A stretch of 64,000 bases of DNA from Actinomycetota bacterium (GTDB lineage Bacteria > Actinomycetota > Thermoleophilia > Solirubrobacterales > 70-9): assembly GCA_018268575.1 (NCBI GenBank), contig JAFDWF010000185.1, forward strand, positions 21,616 to 85,615. The letters run 5' to 3'. The notes under the pieces are model-generated. The model was not told the origin of the DNA. It saw only the letters and a program-made list of their open reading frames with translations, and made no database searches. Below are positions 31,623 to 39,916 of this stretch, in pieces. Both the position numbers and the translations under genes were made by a program. Within the stretch, counting starts at the first letter, position 1; each line of letters begins with the position of its first letter.

Positions 31623-33122
31623 TCAGACGCCCAGCGCCAGGTCCGGGTTTTCCTCGACGTCATCGATGCCGCCGAGCGCGGCGCCGGCGGTCTCCAGCTG
31701 CTTCGGCCGGTAGGCGCCGAGCCAGAAGGTGGCGATCACCGCAGCCACGACCCAGCCGATGATCACGTACGGGAACCAGGTGTAGGGCGCCACTTCCTGC
31801 TCGACGACCTGCCCGATCGTCAGCCCCACCATCAACAGCGCGCCGGCTCCGGGCAGGATCCCGTGGCGGAGCAGGTTGAAGTCACCGCGTTCGCTGAAGA
31901 AGCGGACCGCGGCGGCGTTCGTGAGGATGTAGACGAGCAGGATGCCGAGGGTGAGCAGGAAGCCGAGGTAGCCGTAGACGGCCGACCCCGCGCCCGGATT
32001 GCCGAGGCCGCCGGCGATCGCGCCGACGATGAAGGCGAGGCCGACCGCGAAGACACCCTGGAAGAGGACCGCGTAGGTCGGCGTCTGTCGCTTCGGGTCG
32101 ATGTGGGCGAACAGCGAGGGCAAGAGGCCCTCCCGCCCCATCGCGTGGAGGATCCGCACGATGCCGTTGTTCGAGGCGACCATCACTGCGAACATCGAGG
32201 AGACCGAGGCGATGATCACCGGCCATTCCATCCAGCTGGCGTACCGGGCCGCGAGTTCGTCCCAGGGCAGGCTTTCGCCAGTCAGGCCGTTCATCGCGGT
32301 CCTACCGAGGCCGATCGCCTCCGACCAGATGCAGAAGACGTAGATCCCGCCGACCAGCATGATCGACCCGATGATCGCCTTCGGGATCCGCCGGCGCGGT
32401 TCGCGCACCTCCTCGCCGAGCGAGGCGGCGGCCTCGAAGCCGACGAAGCTGAGGGCGGCGAAGATCGCCCCGTCGATCAGCCCGCTGGCGCCGTGCGGTG
32501 AGCTCGAGGGATTGAACGGGTGCAGGTTGAGCCCGCTGTCGCCGCCGTGGATGACGACGATGATCGCCATCAGCATCACGATGAACACCTCGATGCTGAA
32601 GAGGACGAGCGCCGTGCGCAGCGAGGAGGTGATCCCCTCGAAGGCAAGGAAGGTCATCACCAGCGCCGGCACCAGGCCGATGATCCACCACGGGATGTTG
32701 GCCGAGAACTGGTCGTTGAAGGTGTTCTGCAGGAAGCTGCCGATCAGCCCGATCTCGGCCGGCGGCAGCAGCGCGTAGGCGACGAAGATCAGCGCCCCGG
32801 TGAGGAACCCGGCTTTGGCGCCGAACCCTCGCGTGACGTAGGTGTAGAAGGCGCCCGCGCTCGGCAGCGCCCGCGCCATCTCCATCACCCCGGTCGCCGT
32901 GATCGCCATCGCGATCACCGTCAGCAGGTAGACCAGAGGCGTCGCGAACCCGGAGAACGGGGTCGAGAACTGAGGGTTGAAGAACGTCGAAACCGCCGGG
33001 CCCATCACCGCCGCGGACATGATCACCGCACCGGTGAGGCCGACCGCGTTGCGCCGCAGTGCGCTTTGCCGCGGGTTCGCCCCCTCAACCGGCGAGGCGG
33101 CGACGTCACTCACTTGTGCCAT
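31623..33122 (-). CDS. APC-superfamily permease
   Basis: I start at ATG 33122 (MAQVSDVAAS), which has GAGAGGA upstream; this gives 499 residues and about twelve hydrophobic segments. The first helix region, NAVGLTGAVIMSAAVMGPAV, and FVGFEAAASLGEEVREPRRR are typical of amino-acid/polyamine/organocation permeases. Such carriers usually move amines or amino acids, which is odd beside a polyol-type kinase. It is the first gene of the seven-gene operon. Confidence 0.85.
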   Translation of the reverse strand: MAQVSDVAASPVEGANPRQSALRRNAVGLTGAVIMSAAVMGPAVSTFFNPQFSTPFSGFATPLVYLLTVIAMAITATGVMEMARALPSAGAFYTYVTRGFGAKAGFLTGALIFVAYALLPPAEIGLIGSFLQNTFNDQFSANIPWWIIGLVPALVMTFLAFEGITSSLRTALVLFSIEVFIVMLMAIIVVIHGGDSGLNLHPFNPSSSPHGASGLIDGAIFAALSFVGFEAAASLGEEVREPRRRIPKAIIGSIMLVGGIYVFCIWSEAIGLGRTAMNGLTGESLPWDELAARYASWMEWPVIIASVSSMFAVMVASNNGIVRILHAMGREGLLPSLFAHIDPKRQTPTYAVLFQGVFAVGLAFIVGAIAGGLGNPGAGSAVYGYLGFLLTLGILLVYILTNAAAVRFFSERGDFNLLRHGILPGAGALLMVGLTIGQVVEQEVAPYTWFPYVIIGWVVAAVIATFWLGAYRPKQLETAGAALGGIDDVEENPDLALGV

Positions 33123-33143
33123 CGGAGAATTCCTCTCTTCCCG

Positions 33144-33183
33144 TTGTCTTTTCCCAGAAGACAATTCATCAGACGTCTAATGA
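33144..33183. promoter_or_regulatory. Two inverted-repeat operators upstream of the permease operon
   Basis: TTGTCTT (33144-33150) and AAGACAA (33158-33164) form a perfect inverted repeat. Next, 33166-33183 is an 18-bp palindrome with one mismatch pair and centre AGACGTCT. Both contain GTCT/AGAC half-sites as bound by GntR/HutC regulators. A leftward -10, TATATT, lies just upstream at about 33189-33184. Binding by the operon's own GntR protein is inferred. Confidence 0.65.
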
Positions 33184-33237
33184 ATATAGCCGAATTCACG
33201 ACTACCGCTCGGAATTCCGTCTGGCGGAGAGGAGAAT

Positions 33238-34620
33238 TTGCGGAATATCCGGGGAGGGGAGCTAGGATCCCTCGCCCCGTCTAGGTCCAGCCGACCTCAC
33301 AGACCAAGGAACGAGACGATCCGAGCAGACCTCGCCAAGCCGACGAGCCCCGCCCCGCGCCTCCGGCGCGGGGCCGCGGTGCTGCTCGCGATGGCGGCGC
33401 TGCTCGCCTCGCTGGCCCTCGTCGCGGCGGCAAGCGCGGCCGGGCCGCAGCCGCGCGGCAGCGGCCCGGGCGACAGCGGCGCCTCAGGCGCGACGCCGAC
33501 GTCCGACCCCACCGCGACCGCCTCGGTGATCGGCGGGCACAACGCGACGATCGCGCAGTACCCGTCGCTCGCCTTCATCGAAGGCGTCGCGGCGACCTCG
33601 GGCTACGCCTGCACCGGCACCGTCGTCGCGCCGCGCGTCGTCCTCACCGCCGGCCACTGCGTCGAGGACATCGAATCGAGCTCGATCACCGAACCGACGA
33701 AGATCGCCGTCGCCACCGGGGTCTCCAACCTGCAGAAGATCGCCCGCAACCAGATCAGCGCCGTCACCCAGGTGCTCGCCTATCCAGGCTTCGACCCGAG
33801 CAGGCTACAGGGCGACGCCGGCCTGCTGATCCTCGCCGAACCGGTCGCCGCGCCGCCGATCGCGCTCGCCACCACCGCCGAAGCCTCGCTCTACGAAGCC
33901 GGCGACGCGCTGACGATCGCGGGGTGGGGGATCGACAACCGCACCACCGGCCACGCTCCCAACCAGCTGCAGGCGGCGACCGTGCCGATCGAGGAAGCCT
34001 CGCGCTGCAAGCAGGGGACGCGCCGCTTCTACCCCTTCTACGACCCGACCCACCAGCTCTGCACGCTCGACGCGGCCCACTTCAAGATCACCTCGTGCCA
34101 CGGCGATTCGGGCGGCCCGGCGATCGCCACGCGGACCGACGGGACGATGGTCGAGGTCGGCGTCACCAGCCTCGGCGACGGCACCTGCAACCCTGCGAGC
34201 CCGGCCGTCTTCACCCGGGTCGACCAGATCCAGCCCTGGGTGCAGAGCTGGATCGACGCGGTCGAAGCGGGCGGGCCGACGCCGCAGATCGTCGTCCCCA
34301 AATCCCACATCCCGCGACTGACCCGGGAACGGGCAGAGGAACTGAGCGCGGTCGCGCTGGAAGAACAGCTCGGCTCCCGCTTCGCCCACGGGCAGGAACA
34401 GCGGATCCGCTGCAGCCGCCAGAGCATGGCCCAGTTCAAGTGCGCCGTCACCTGGTTTCAGAGCGCCGACGACTACTTCGGCACGACCACCGTCTTCTAC
34501 GCGATCCGCCACAACGTGGTGCTCGCCGACGTCCACTTCACCGTGCACTGGGTCAACGACCAGTGCTACTTCCACAGCGGCCACCGGGCCAGCTGCGTGG
34601 TACAGACGAAGAAGTTCTGA
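33238..34620 (+). CDS. Secreted trypsin-like (S1) serine protease with extra C-terminal domain
   Basis: TTG 33238, preceded by GGAGAGGAG, gives 460 residues. A long charged n-region precedes a signal helix (residues 45-68, ending SAAG). The S1 domain starts at VIGGHNATIAQYPS; the triad is His140 (LTAGHC), Asp193 (GDAGLLIL) and Ser291 (CHGDSGGP). Residues 345-460 form a separate Cys-containing domain (EQRIRCSRQSMAQFKCAVTW, HWVNDQCYFHSGHRASC) of unknown role, perhaps substrate or wall binding. It acts outside the cell. Confidence 0.85.
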   Translation: MRNIRGGELGSLAPSRSSRPHRPRNETIRADLAKPTSPAPRLRRGAAVLLAMAALLASLALVAAASAAGPQPRGSGPGDSGASGATPTSDPTATASVIGGHNATIAQYPSLAFIEGVAATSGYACTGTVVAPRVVLTAGHCVEDIESSSITEPTKIAVATGVSNLQKIARNQISAVTQVLAYPGFDPSRLQGDAGLLILAEPVAAPPIALATTAEASLYEAGDALTIAGWGIDNRTTGHAPNQLQAATVPIEEASRCKQGTRRFYPFYDPTHQLCTLDAAHFKITSCHGDSGGPAIATRTDGTMVEVGVTSLGDGTCNPASPAVFTRVDQIQPWVQSWIDAVEAGGPTPQIVVPKSHIPRLTRERAEELSAVALEEQLGSRFAHGQEQRIRCSRQSMAQFKCAVTWFQSADDYFGTTTVFYAIRHNVVLADVHFTVHWVNDQCYFHSGHRASCVVQTKKF

Positions 34621-34661
34621 GCACGGGACGGGGACGTCGCCGGCTGGCGCCCGGGGGAAGG

Positions 34662-34721
34662 GACCCGGCCTTCTCGGAGGCGACCCTGGCAGGCTGTGGC
34701 CGCCTCCGAGAAGGCCGGGTC
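34662..34721. repeat. Inverted repeat 1, 21-bp perfect arms
   Basis: Arms 34662-34682 and 34701-34721 pair perfectly around an 18-base loop. It follows the protease stop by 41 bases and may end that transcript, but there is no T-run. The central 32 bases (34676-34707) recur inverted in repeat 6. Confidence 0.9.
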
Positions 34722-34747
34722 ACGGGGAGACGGCAGAGGGTCCTACG

Positions 34748-34794
34748 CTCCGCTGTTCCTTATGCCGGGATGGTGGGCACAAGGAACAGCGGAG
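34748..34794. repeat. Inverted repeat 2, 14-bp perfect arms
   Basis: CTCCGCTGTTCCTT (34748-34761) pairs with its exact complement at 34781-34794 around a 19-base loop. Confidence 0.9.
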
Positions 34795-34820
34795 GGAGGG
34801 TGTCGCGGGGTCCGTCACGA

Positions 34821-34884
34821 AGACGCCGGGAAGTGCGCGGGAGACGTGAGGGAGACGCCGGGAAGTGCGCAGGTCACGTGAGGG
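34821..34884 (+). repeat. 32-bp tandem repeat, two units
   Basis: AGACGCCGGGAAGTGCGC occurs at 34821-34838 and 34853-34870, followed in both by a G/A-rich stretch ending CGTGAGGG. The unit is 32 bp with few changes. Confidence 0.8.
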
Positions 34885-34924
34885 AGACGTCACCGGTCCC
34901 ACCCTTCCTCCACGGTCACGAAGA

Positions 34925-34970
34925 CGCTGCGTGGATCGACCCTGCCATGGCAGGGTCGAACTACGCAGCG
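34925..34970. repeat. Inverted repeat 3, nested palindrome
   Basis: A perfect 24-bp palindrome at 34936-34959 (centre CCATGG) is enclosed by CGCTGCGT (34925-34932) and ACGCAGCG (34963-34970), with three unpaired bases on each side. Confidence 0.9.
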
Positions 34971-35045
34971 CGAGACGGGGCCCCGAAACTCCCCGTGAAG
35001 GCTCACGCCTTCCCTGCGATCGTGGACCCTTCGTCACCGACCGAC

Positions 35046-35076
35046 CATGATCCGGCGGGGATCCCGCCGGATCATG
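35046..35076. repeat. Inverted repeat 4, 14-bp perfect arms
   Basis: CATGATCCGGCGGG (35046-35059) pairs with CCCGCCGGATCATG (35063-35076) around a three-base loop. Confidence 0.9.
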
Positions 35077-35181
35077 CGTCTTTCCTACGGGACCCGCGCA
35101 GATCGCACGGTCTTCGTGGCGTCTTTCCTCGGCCTCGTCACGGAGACGTCGCATCCCTCCGTCCCGTCACGGAGATGCCCT

Positions 35182-35212
35182 GCTGCCGTATGCGCTATCC
35201 GCATACGGCAGC
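35182..35212. repeat. Inverted repeat 5, 13-bp perfect arms
   Basis: GCTGCCGTATGCG (35182-35194) pairs with CGCATACGGCAGC (35200-35212) around CTATC. Confidence 0.9.
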
Positions 35213-35271
35213 GAGTGGCCGATCTCCCCGCCACGCACCCGTCCCTGCGCCGGGTCCTCCCGAAACCCTCC

Positions 35272-35333
35272 CGTCCCGGGCGTCCCGGAGGCGGCCACAG
35301 CCTGCCCGGGTCGTCTCCGGGACGCCCGGGACG
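35272..35333. repeat. Inverted repeat 6, 19-bp perfect arms
   Basis: Arms 35272-35290 and 35315-35333 pair perfectly around a 24-base loop. Bases 35287-35318 are the reverse complement of 34676-34707 at 30 of 32 positions, while the outer arms differ fully yet stay paired. Confidence 0.9.
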
Positions 35334-35458
35334 CCTGAACCCCGATCGGTCAGGCCCCGAACCCTCTCCGGTCCGCCCCTTGACTTGCGCCTCTCTGCGA
35401 CTCCCGGAGCTAGGGCCGCGAGACGCCAGCTGGCCTCGCCCGCCCCGCGCGTCGCTAC

Positions 35459-35719
35459 CTACTCGCCGCTCGGCTCCTGGACGGTGAAAGCGCGACGCTC
35501 GTAGTCCCAGCCGGTTCCCTCGCAGAGGACGTCCGGCGTCGTCCCCAGGGCCCCGGTCAGCTTCAGCATGGTGGCGAAGCGCGGTTCGCGACCGGCACGC
35601 TCGAGCAAGGAGATCTCGGTGCGGTGAAGCTCAGTCCGCTCGCCGAGCTCCTCCTGGGAGATTCCGACGGCGATCCGTCGGCGGCGCAGGTTGTGGGCGA
35701 AGCGCTCCTGTGGGGTCAA
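35459..35719 (-). CDS. Small XRE-family HTH regulator
   Basis: The 86 residues are essentially one Cro/C1-type helix-turn-helix: RFAHNLRRRRIAVGISQEEL, recognition helix LHRTEISLLERAGREP, then FATMLKLTGALGTTPDVLCE. Such single-domain proteins are often antitoxins or simple repressors. No toxin is next to it. It faces away from thrC; its target is unknown. Confidence 0.8.
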   Translation of the reverse strand: MTPQERFAHNLRRRRIAVGISQEELGERTELHRTEISLLERAGREPRFATMLKLTGALGTTPDVLCEGTGWDYERRAFTVQEPSGE

Positions 35720-35887
35720 GTCGATTCCGTTCGCGCGAGTGTCAAATTTTTCTGCGCGTCATCGTGGCGTGCCGCAGACAACCGTTCCACAGACAAAGTG
35801 CCGCGCGGCCTTTGAGTGGCCCGCAACGTTCGCTACCTTGACGTGAGGAAGCGTGGGAGGGTTCTCTGGATCTTTACGTGAAATGCG

Positions 35888-35998
35888 TTGAGTGAAGGTG
35901 GCCCTTGTGTTATAGACGTAGGGGTCAAATCAACCGGCCGCCCCGCAGGGGCGCCGCATCGAAAAAGCCGCTTCGGCGGTAGTCAGAAAGGAAACGCG
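35888..35998 (+). promoter_or_regulatory. thrC promoter and structured leader
   Basis: TTGAGT (35888-35893), a 17-base spacer and TATAGA (35911-35916) form the promoter. The leader of about 75 bases can form GCCCC-GCA-GGGGC (about 35939-35951) and then GCCG-CTT-CGGC (about 35967-35977) just before the AGAAAGG ribosome site. The second hairpin could hide or present the start. I recognise no known riboswitch. Confidence 0.5.
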
Positions 35999-37306
35999 AT
36001 GAGCGACGACACGCAGCATCTGGAGGGGCCTATCGGCCGGCGAACCAGGTCCTGCGCGACCGAACTCGTCTGCCGTGATTGCGGCTACCGCACCGCATCG
36101 CTGGACTCGGCATTCAAGTGCCCGGCCTGCGGCGACGGGCTCGACATCGACTACGACTACGAGAGGGCCAAGGCGACGATCGCCGAGCACGGCCTCGACG
36201 ATCGCCCCTGGAACATCTGGCGCTTCGAGGAGCTGTTGCCGATCACATCGGCGGCGGCGCAGGCCCGGGTCGGCCAGTTCGCCGGCCAGACGCCGCTGAT
36301 CCACGCCGACCGGCTCGGCGCCGAGCTCGGCCTGAAGAACCTGTACCTGAAGGACGACTCGACCAACCGCCCGTCGCTCTCTTATAAGGACCGCGTGGTG
36401 GGGATGGCGATCGCCCGCCTGGTCGAGCTGGGCAAAGACGAGGTCGGCTGCGTCTCGACCGGCAACGTCGGCACCGCCGTCGCGGCGCTCGCCGCGAAGG
36501 CCGGCGCCAGCGCCTACGTCTTCTACCCCGGCAACATGGAGAAGGGGAAGGCGAAGGCCTGCCGCGCCCTCGGCGCCCAGGTCTGTCAGCTCGCCGGCAA
36601 CTACGACCAGGCCAACCGCGCCTGCCGCGAGCTCTCGTTGGCGAGCGGGATCGAGTTCGCCAACATCACCCTGCGGCCATTCTACGCCGAGGGGGCGAAG
36701 ACGATGGCCTTCGAGGTTGTCGAGGGGCTCGGCTGGCGCTCGCCGGACCACTTCGTCATCCCGGCCGCCGGCGGCACGCTCTCCTCGCGCGTCCACAAGG
36801 GGCTGAACGAGCTAGAGATGGTCGGCCTCGCCGAGACCGCGGGGACGAAGATCAACATCGCCCAGGCGGGCGGTTGCGACCCGATCGCCACCGCGATCCT
36901 CGAGGGCGGCGAGATCGAGCCGCAGACCCCGGACACCGCCGCCCATTCGCTGGCGATCGGCGCTCCCGGCGACGGCCCGCTGGTGGTCGACGCCGTCCGC
37001 ACCCGCGGCGGCTCGGCGGCAACGCCGACCGACCCGGAGATCTGGGAAGCGATCGACCTCCTCGGCGCCACCGAGGGCATCCTCACCGAGCCCGCCGGCG
37101 GCACCACGATCGCCTCGGTGGCCCAGCTCGCCGCGCGGGGCAAGATCGGGGCCGAGGAGACGGTGGTCGCGATCATCAGCGGCAACGGCCTGAAGACGAT
37201 CCAGGACCACCCGGAGAAGGACTGGCCGGAAATGGTCGCCTGCAACCTCGAGGCGATGGGCGCCCAGCTCGACGGCTTTCGCCGCACCGCGGCGACGGTC
37301 GCCTGA
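35999..37306 (+). CDS. thrC: Threonine synthase
   Basis: ATG 35999 follows AGAAAGG. The 435 residues include an N-terminal Cys cluster (CRDCGY at 25-30, CPACG at 41-45) as in many actinobacterial threonine synthases, and the PLP lysine Lys130 in SLSYKDRV. Glycine-rich STGNVGTA binds the cofactor phosphate. It converts O-phosphohomoserine to threonine. The gene has its own promoter and leader and no hom or thrB next to it. Confidence 0.88.
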   Translation: MSDDTQHLEGPIGRRTRSCATELVCRDCGYRTASLDSAFKCPACGDGLDIDYDYERAKATIAEHGLDDRPWNIWRFEELLPITSAAAQARVGQFAGQTPLIHADRLGAELGLKNLYLKDDSTNRPSLSYKDRVVGMAIARLVELGKDEVGCVSTGNVGTAVAALAAKAGASAYVFYPGNMEKGKAKACRALGAQVCQLAGNYDQANRACRELSLASGIEFANITLRPFYAEGAKTMAFEVVEGLGWRSPDHFVIPAAGGTLSSRVHKGLNELEMVGLAETAGTKINIAQAGGCDPIATAILEGGEIEPQTPDTAAHSLAIGAPGDGPLVVDAVRTRGGSAATPTDPEIWEAIDLLGATEGILTEPAGGTTIASVAQLAARGKIGAEETVVAIISGNGLKTIQDHPEKDWPEMVACNLEAMGAQLDGFRRTAATVA

Positions 37307-37348
37307 CCGCGAGCCCTACGCGTCTGATCGAGGGACGGGGCCCGGCGG

Positions 37349-38248
37349 ATGACGACGCTGCCCGAGCTGGACGGCGTTCGTCATCGCTGGGTCGAGGCAC
37401 GCGGCCTGCGCTTCCACCTGGCCGAAGCGGGGGAGGGCGAGGAGCTCGTCCTCTGCCTGCACGGCTGGCCGCAGCACTGGTACGAGTGGCGCTTCCTGCT
37501 GCCGCGCCTGGCGGCGGCGGGCTACCGGGCGGTGGCGATGGACCTGCGCGGCTTCGGCTGGTCAGACGCGCCGCGGGACGGCTACGAGAAGGAGAACCTC
37601 GCCGACGACGTCCTTGCCGTGCTCGAGGCGATCGGCGCCGAGCGGGTGCGCCTGGTCGGCCACGACTGGGGCGGCTGGATCGGTTACCTGCTCTGCCTGC
37701 GGGCGCCGCAGCGCTTCCGGCAGTACCTGGCGCTGAACATCGTGCCGCCGTGGGTGAACCCGCGCATGGTCTTCCCGGAGATCTGGCGCTTCACCTACCA
37801 GCTCGTGATCGCCGCCCCAGTGCTCGGCTACCGCCTGCACACGAGCGGGGCCTTCGTGCCGAAGATGCTCCGCGCCGCGGCGACCGTCCGCGACAATTTC
37901 GACGAGGAGACCGTCCACGTCTTCGGCGACAACCTCGCCGAGCCCGACCGGGCGCGCGCCTGCGTGCAGATGTACCGGGTGTTCCAGCTGCGCGAGCAGC
38001 CGGCGATCATCAAAGGCCGCTACGCGGGCGCCCGCCTCACCGTGCCGACCCTCCACGTCCACGGCACCGACGACGCCGCCCTGCGGCCGAAGATGCTCGC
38101 CGGCTACCAGCGCCATGCCGACGACATGCGGGTCGAGCTGGTCGAAGGCTGCGGCCACTTCATCGCCGACGAGGCCCCCGAGCTGGTCGCCGACCGCGCC
38201 TTGGGCTTCTTCAGTCAGGCGGCCGCCGCCGCTCCCACTCGTCCATAG
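37349..38248 (+). CDS. Alpha/beta-hydrolase, epoxide-hydrolase-like
   Basis: The 299 residues show the oxyanion motif HGWPQHWYEWR, nucleophile elbow VGHDWGGW (Asp), a cap domain with aromatic residues, and catalytic HGTDD and GCGHF. This is the pattern of soluble epoxide hydrolases and haloalkane dehalogenases. The physiological substrate is unknown. It stands 42 bases after thrC and just before dtd. Confidence 0.82.
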   Translation: MTTLPELDGVRHRWVEARGLRFHLAEAGEGEELVLCLHGWPQHWYEWRFLLPRLAAAGYRAVAMDLRGFGWSDAPRDGYEKENLADDVLAVLEAIGAERVRLVGHDWGGWIGYLLCLRAPQRFRQYLALNIVPPWVNPRMVFPEIWRFTYQLVIAAPVLGYRLHTSGAFVPKMLRAAATVRDNFDEETVHVFGDNLAEPDRARACVQMYRVFQLREQPAIIKGRYAGARLTVPTLHVHGTDDAALRPKMLAGYQRHADDMRVELVEGCGHFIADEAPELVADRALGFFSQAAAAAPTRP

Positions 38249-38259
38249 AATCCGGCGCG

Positions 38260-38685
38260 ATGCGGGCGCTCGTCCAGAGGTGCAGCCAGGCGGCGGTCGA
38301 CGTCGAGGGGACGCGGGTGGCGCAGATCAAGGCGGGGATGGTGGTGCTGCTCGGGGTTCGGGTCGGCGACACCGAGGCCGAGTGCGACCGGCTGGCCGAC
38401 AAGGTGCTGGCGCTGCGGATCTTCGACGATGCGGAGGGGAAGATGAACGAGCCGTTGGGGCCGCAGCGGGAGATCCTCTGCGTCAGCCAGTTCACCCTCT
38501 ACGGCGACACCCGCAAGGGCACCCGCCCCAGCTACATCAAGGCGGCGCGCCCCGCGGAGGCCGAGCCCCTCTACGATCGCTTCTGTGAGCGCACCGGGGC
38601 GAAGAAGGGTGTCTTCGGTGCCTGCATGGGGGTGGCGTTGATCAACGACGGTCCGGTCACCGTGATGGTCGAGGTGGAACGGTGA
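38260..38685 (+). CDS. dtd: D-aminoacyl-tRNA deacylase
   Basis: ATG 38260 opens 141 residues, normal for DTD. MRALVQRCSQAAVDVEG, the catalytic SQFTLYGDTRKGTRPSY and the cross-subunit NDGPVT motif are all present. The enzyme removes D-amino acids and glycine mischarged on tRNA. It lies 11 bases after the hydrolase stop, and its stop overlaps the next start. Confidence 0.93.
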   Translation: MRALVQRCSQAAVDVEGTRVAQIKAGMVVLLGVRVGDTEAECDRLADKVLALRIFDDAEGKMNEPLGPQREILCVSQFTLYGDTRKGTRPSYIKAARPAEAEPLYDRFCERTGAKKGVFGACMGVALINDGPVTVMVEVER

Positions 38686-39515
38686 GCGGCGACCAGGGCA
38701 TCGTCGAGGTCCGCCCGGGACGGTCGATCGCCTGGACCGCGGTCGGCGACGGCCCGCCGCTGCTGCTCGTCAACGGCTACGGCGCCACCGGCCTCGACTG
38801 GGACCCGAGCTTCCTCGGCCTGCTCGCCGCCCGCCACCGGGTGATCTGCCCGGACAACATCGGGCTCGGGCGCTCGGTGCTCGCCGATGACGACGAGGTA
38901 GGTGGGGCGGAGGGGATGACCGCCGACATGATCGCCCTGCTCGACGCGCTGGAGGTCGAGCGGGCCGCCGTCGCCGGCTGGTCGATGGGCGGCTTCGTCG
39001 CCCAGTCGCTGGCCCGGCAGGCGCCCGAGCGGGTCGCCGCGCTGGGCCTGATCTCCACCCACACCGGCGGCCCCGATTGCGTCAACGGCGAGACCGCGAT
39101 CGCCCGACAGCTGATCGACCACTCGGGCACGCCGCGCGAGCAGGCGACCCGGCTCATCTCACTGCTCTTCCCGCCCGAGGTCGCCCCGGAAGCCGACCAG
39201 CGCTTCGGCGAGATCGTTGCCGCCGCTCGCGCGGCGCTCCCGGAGCGGGTGCTCTTCATGCAGGAGGAAGCCCTGGGTGCCTGGCACGGGCGCCCGACCT
39301 CGCTGCCGCCGACCGACCTGGCGCTCCCGGTCGCCGTGGTCCACGGCGGGGCGGACTTGGTCGTGCCGCCCGGCAACGCCGAGGTGCTCGCCCGCTTCCA
39401 TCCGGGCGCCACGGTGGCGCTCCGCCCCGCCTGCGCCCACGCGCCGATGGCACAGGAGCCGGAGGCCGTCTCGACGGCGATCCTTGCCGTTACCGCCGCT
39501 CCGCAGGGCTCGTAA
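38682..39515 (+). CDS. Alpha/beta-hydrolase
   Basis: GTG 38682 overlaps the dtd stop. The 277 residues carry the nucleophile elbow AGWSMGGF (Ser), the acid in HGGADLVVPP and His in CAHAPMAQEP. The oxyanion region is NGYGATGLDWD. It belongs to the large Ser hydrolase group of unknown substrate; lactonases and esterases are relatives. Confidence 0.8.
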   Translation: MSGDQGIVEVRPGRSIAWTAVGDGPPLLLVNGYGATGLDWDPSFLGLLAARHRVICPDNIGLGRSVLADDDEVGGAEGMTADMIALLDALEVERAAVAGWSMGGFVAQSLARQAPERVAALGLISTHTGGPDCVNGETAIARQLIDHSGTPREQATRLISLLFPPEVAPEADQRFGEIVAAARAALPERVLFMQEEALGAWHGRPTSLPPTDLALPVAVVHGGADLVVPPGNAEVLARFHPGATVALRPACAHAPMAQEPEAVSTAILAVTAAPQGS

Positions 39516-39539
39516 CTGCGGGCCTCCCGGGAGGCCGGC

Positions 39540-39821
39540 TCAGGACTGGCCGGGAGCCATGGTCCAGCCCGCGACGATGATCACGATCCCGATCGCCGAG
39601 ATCGCGAGGCCGGCGTACTGCAGGAGGCCGGCGATGCGCGGGGGCTCGATCGGCTCCACCGCTTCGCCGCGCCGTTCGCGCACGTAGCGCTCGTCCCGAT
39701 GCGCCTCCTCGAGCCGCCGTTTGATCAGCGTCCCGGCCAGCCCGGCAAGCACGCCAATAACGAGGATGATCGTGCCGATCAGGTAGAAGCCCCCCGAGGA
39801 GTCGACGGTTTCCGGGATCAC
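39540..39821 (-). CDS. Small membrane protein, two helices
   Basis: From GTG 39821 the protein has 93 residues with two hydrophobic helices (FYLIGTIILVIGVLAGLAGT and LQYAGLAISAIGIVIIVAGW) separated by a charged loop (KRRLEEAHRDERYVRERRGE). A longer start at 39893 is possible but adds an unlikely Cys-rich tail. Function unknown. Confidence 0.5.
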   Translation of the reverse strand: MIPETVDSSGGFYLIGTIILVIGVLAGLAGTLIKRRLEEAHRDERYVRERRGEAVEPIEPPRIAGLLQYAGLAISAIGIVIIVAGWTMAPGQS

Positions 39822-39916
39822 GCAGGCGACTCTAGTCGGCTTCTCACCTCGGCCCGCACACCAGGCGAGCGGCGCGACCGTCGCCCCCTTCATCCGGCGC
39901 GGATACGGTGTGGGGC

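Larger units (their letters stand above)
34621..35458. repeat. Array of long inverted repeats, no gene
   Basis: This 838-bp stretch has no credible gene; open frames are in all directions and low in sense. It contains at least six perfect inverted repeats with 13-21-bp arms, listed separately, plus a smaller one at 34997-35012. Between them the phrase GTCACGRAGACG recurs (about 34814, 34915, 35136, 35164 in close variants). The first and last hairpins share a 32-base core in opposite orientation. It could be a structured RNA, a protein-binding array or a nest of small palindromic mobile elements. Confidence 0.7.

Noticed and set aside
34621..35458. CRISPR array
   Set aside because: The repeats are palindromes with different arms and irregular spacing, not identical direct repeats with unique spacers.
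35923..35998. Possible SAM or other known riboswitch before thrC
   Set aside because: The hairpins do not match any aptamer core that I can recall; kept only as a structured leader.
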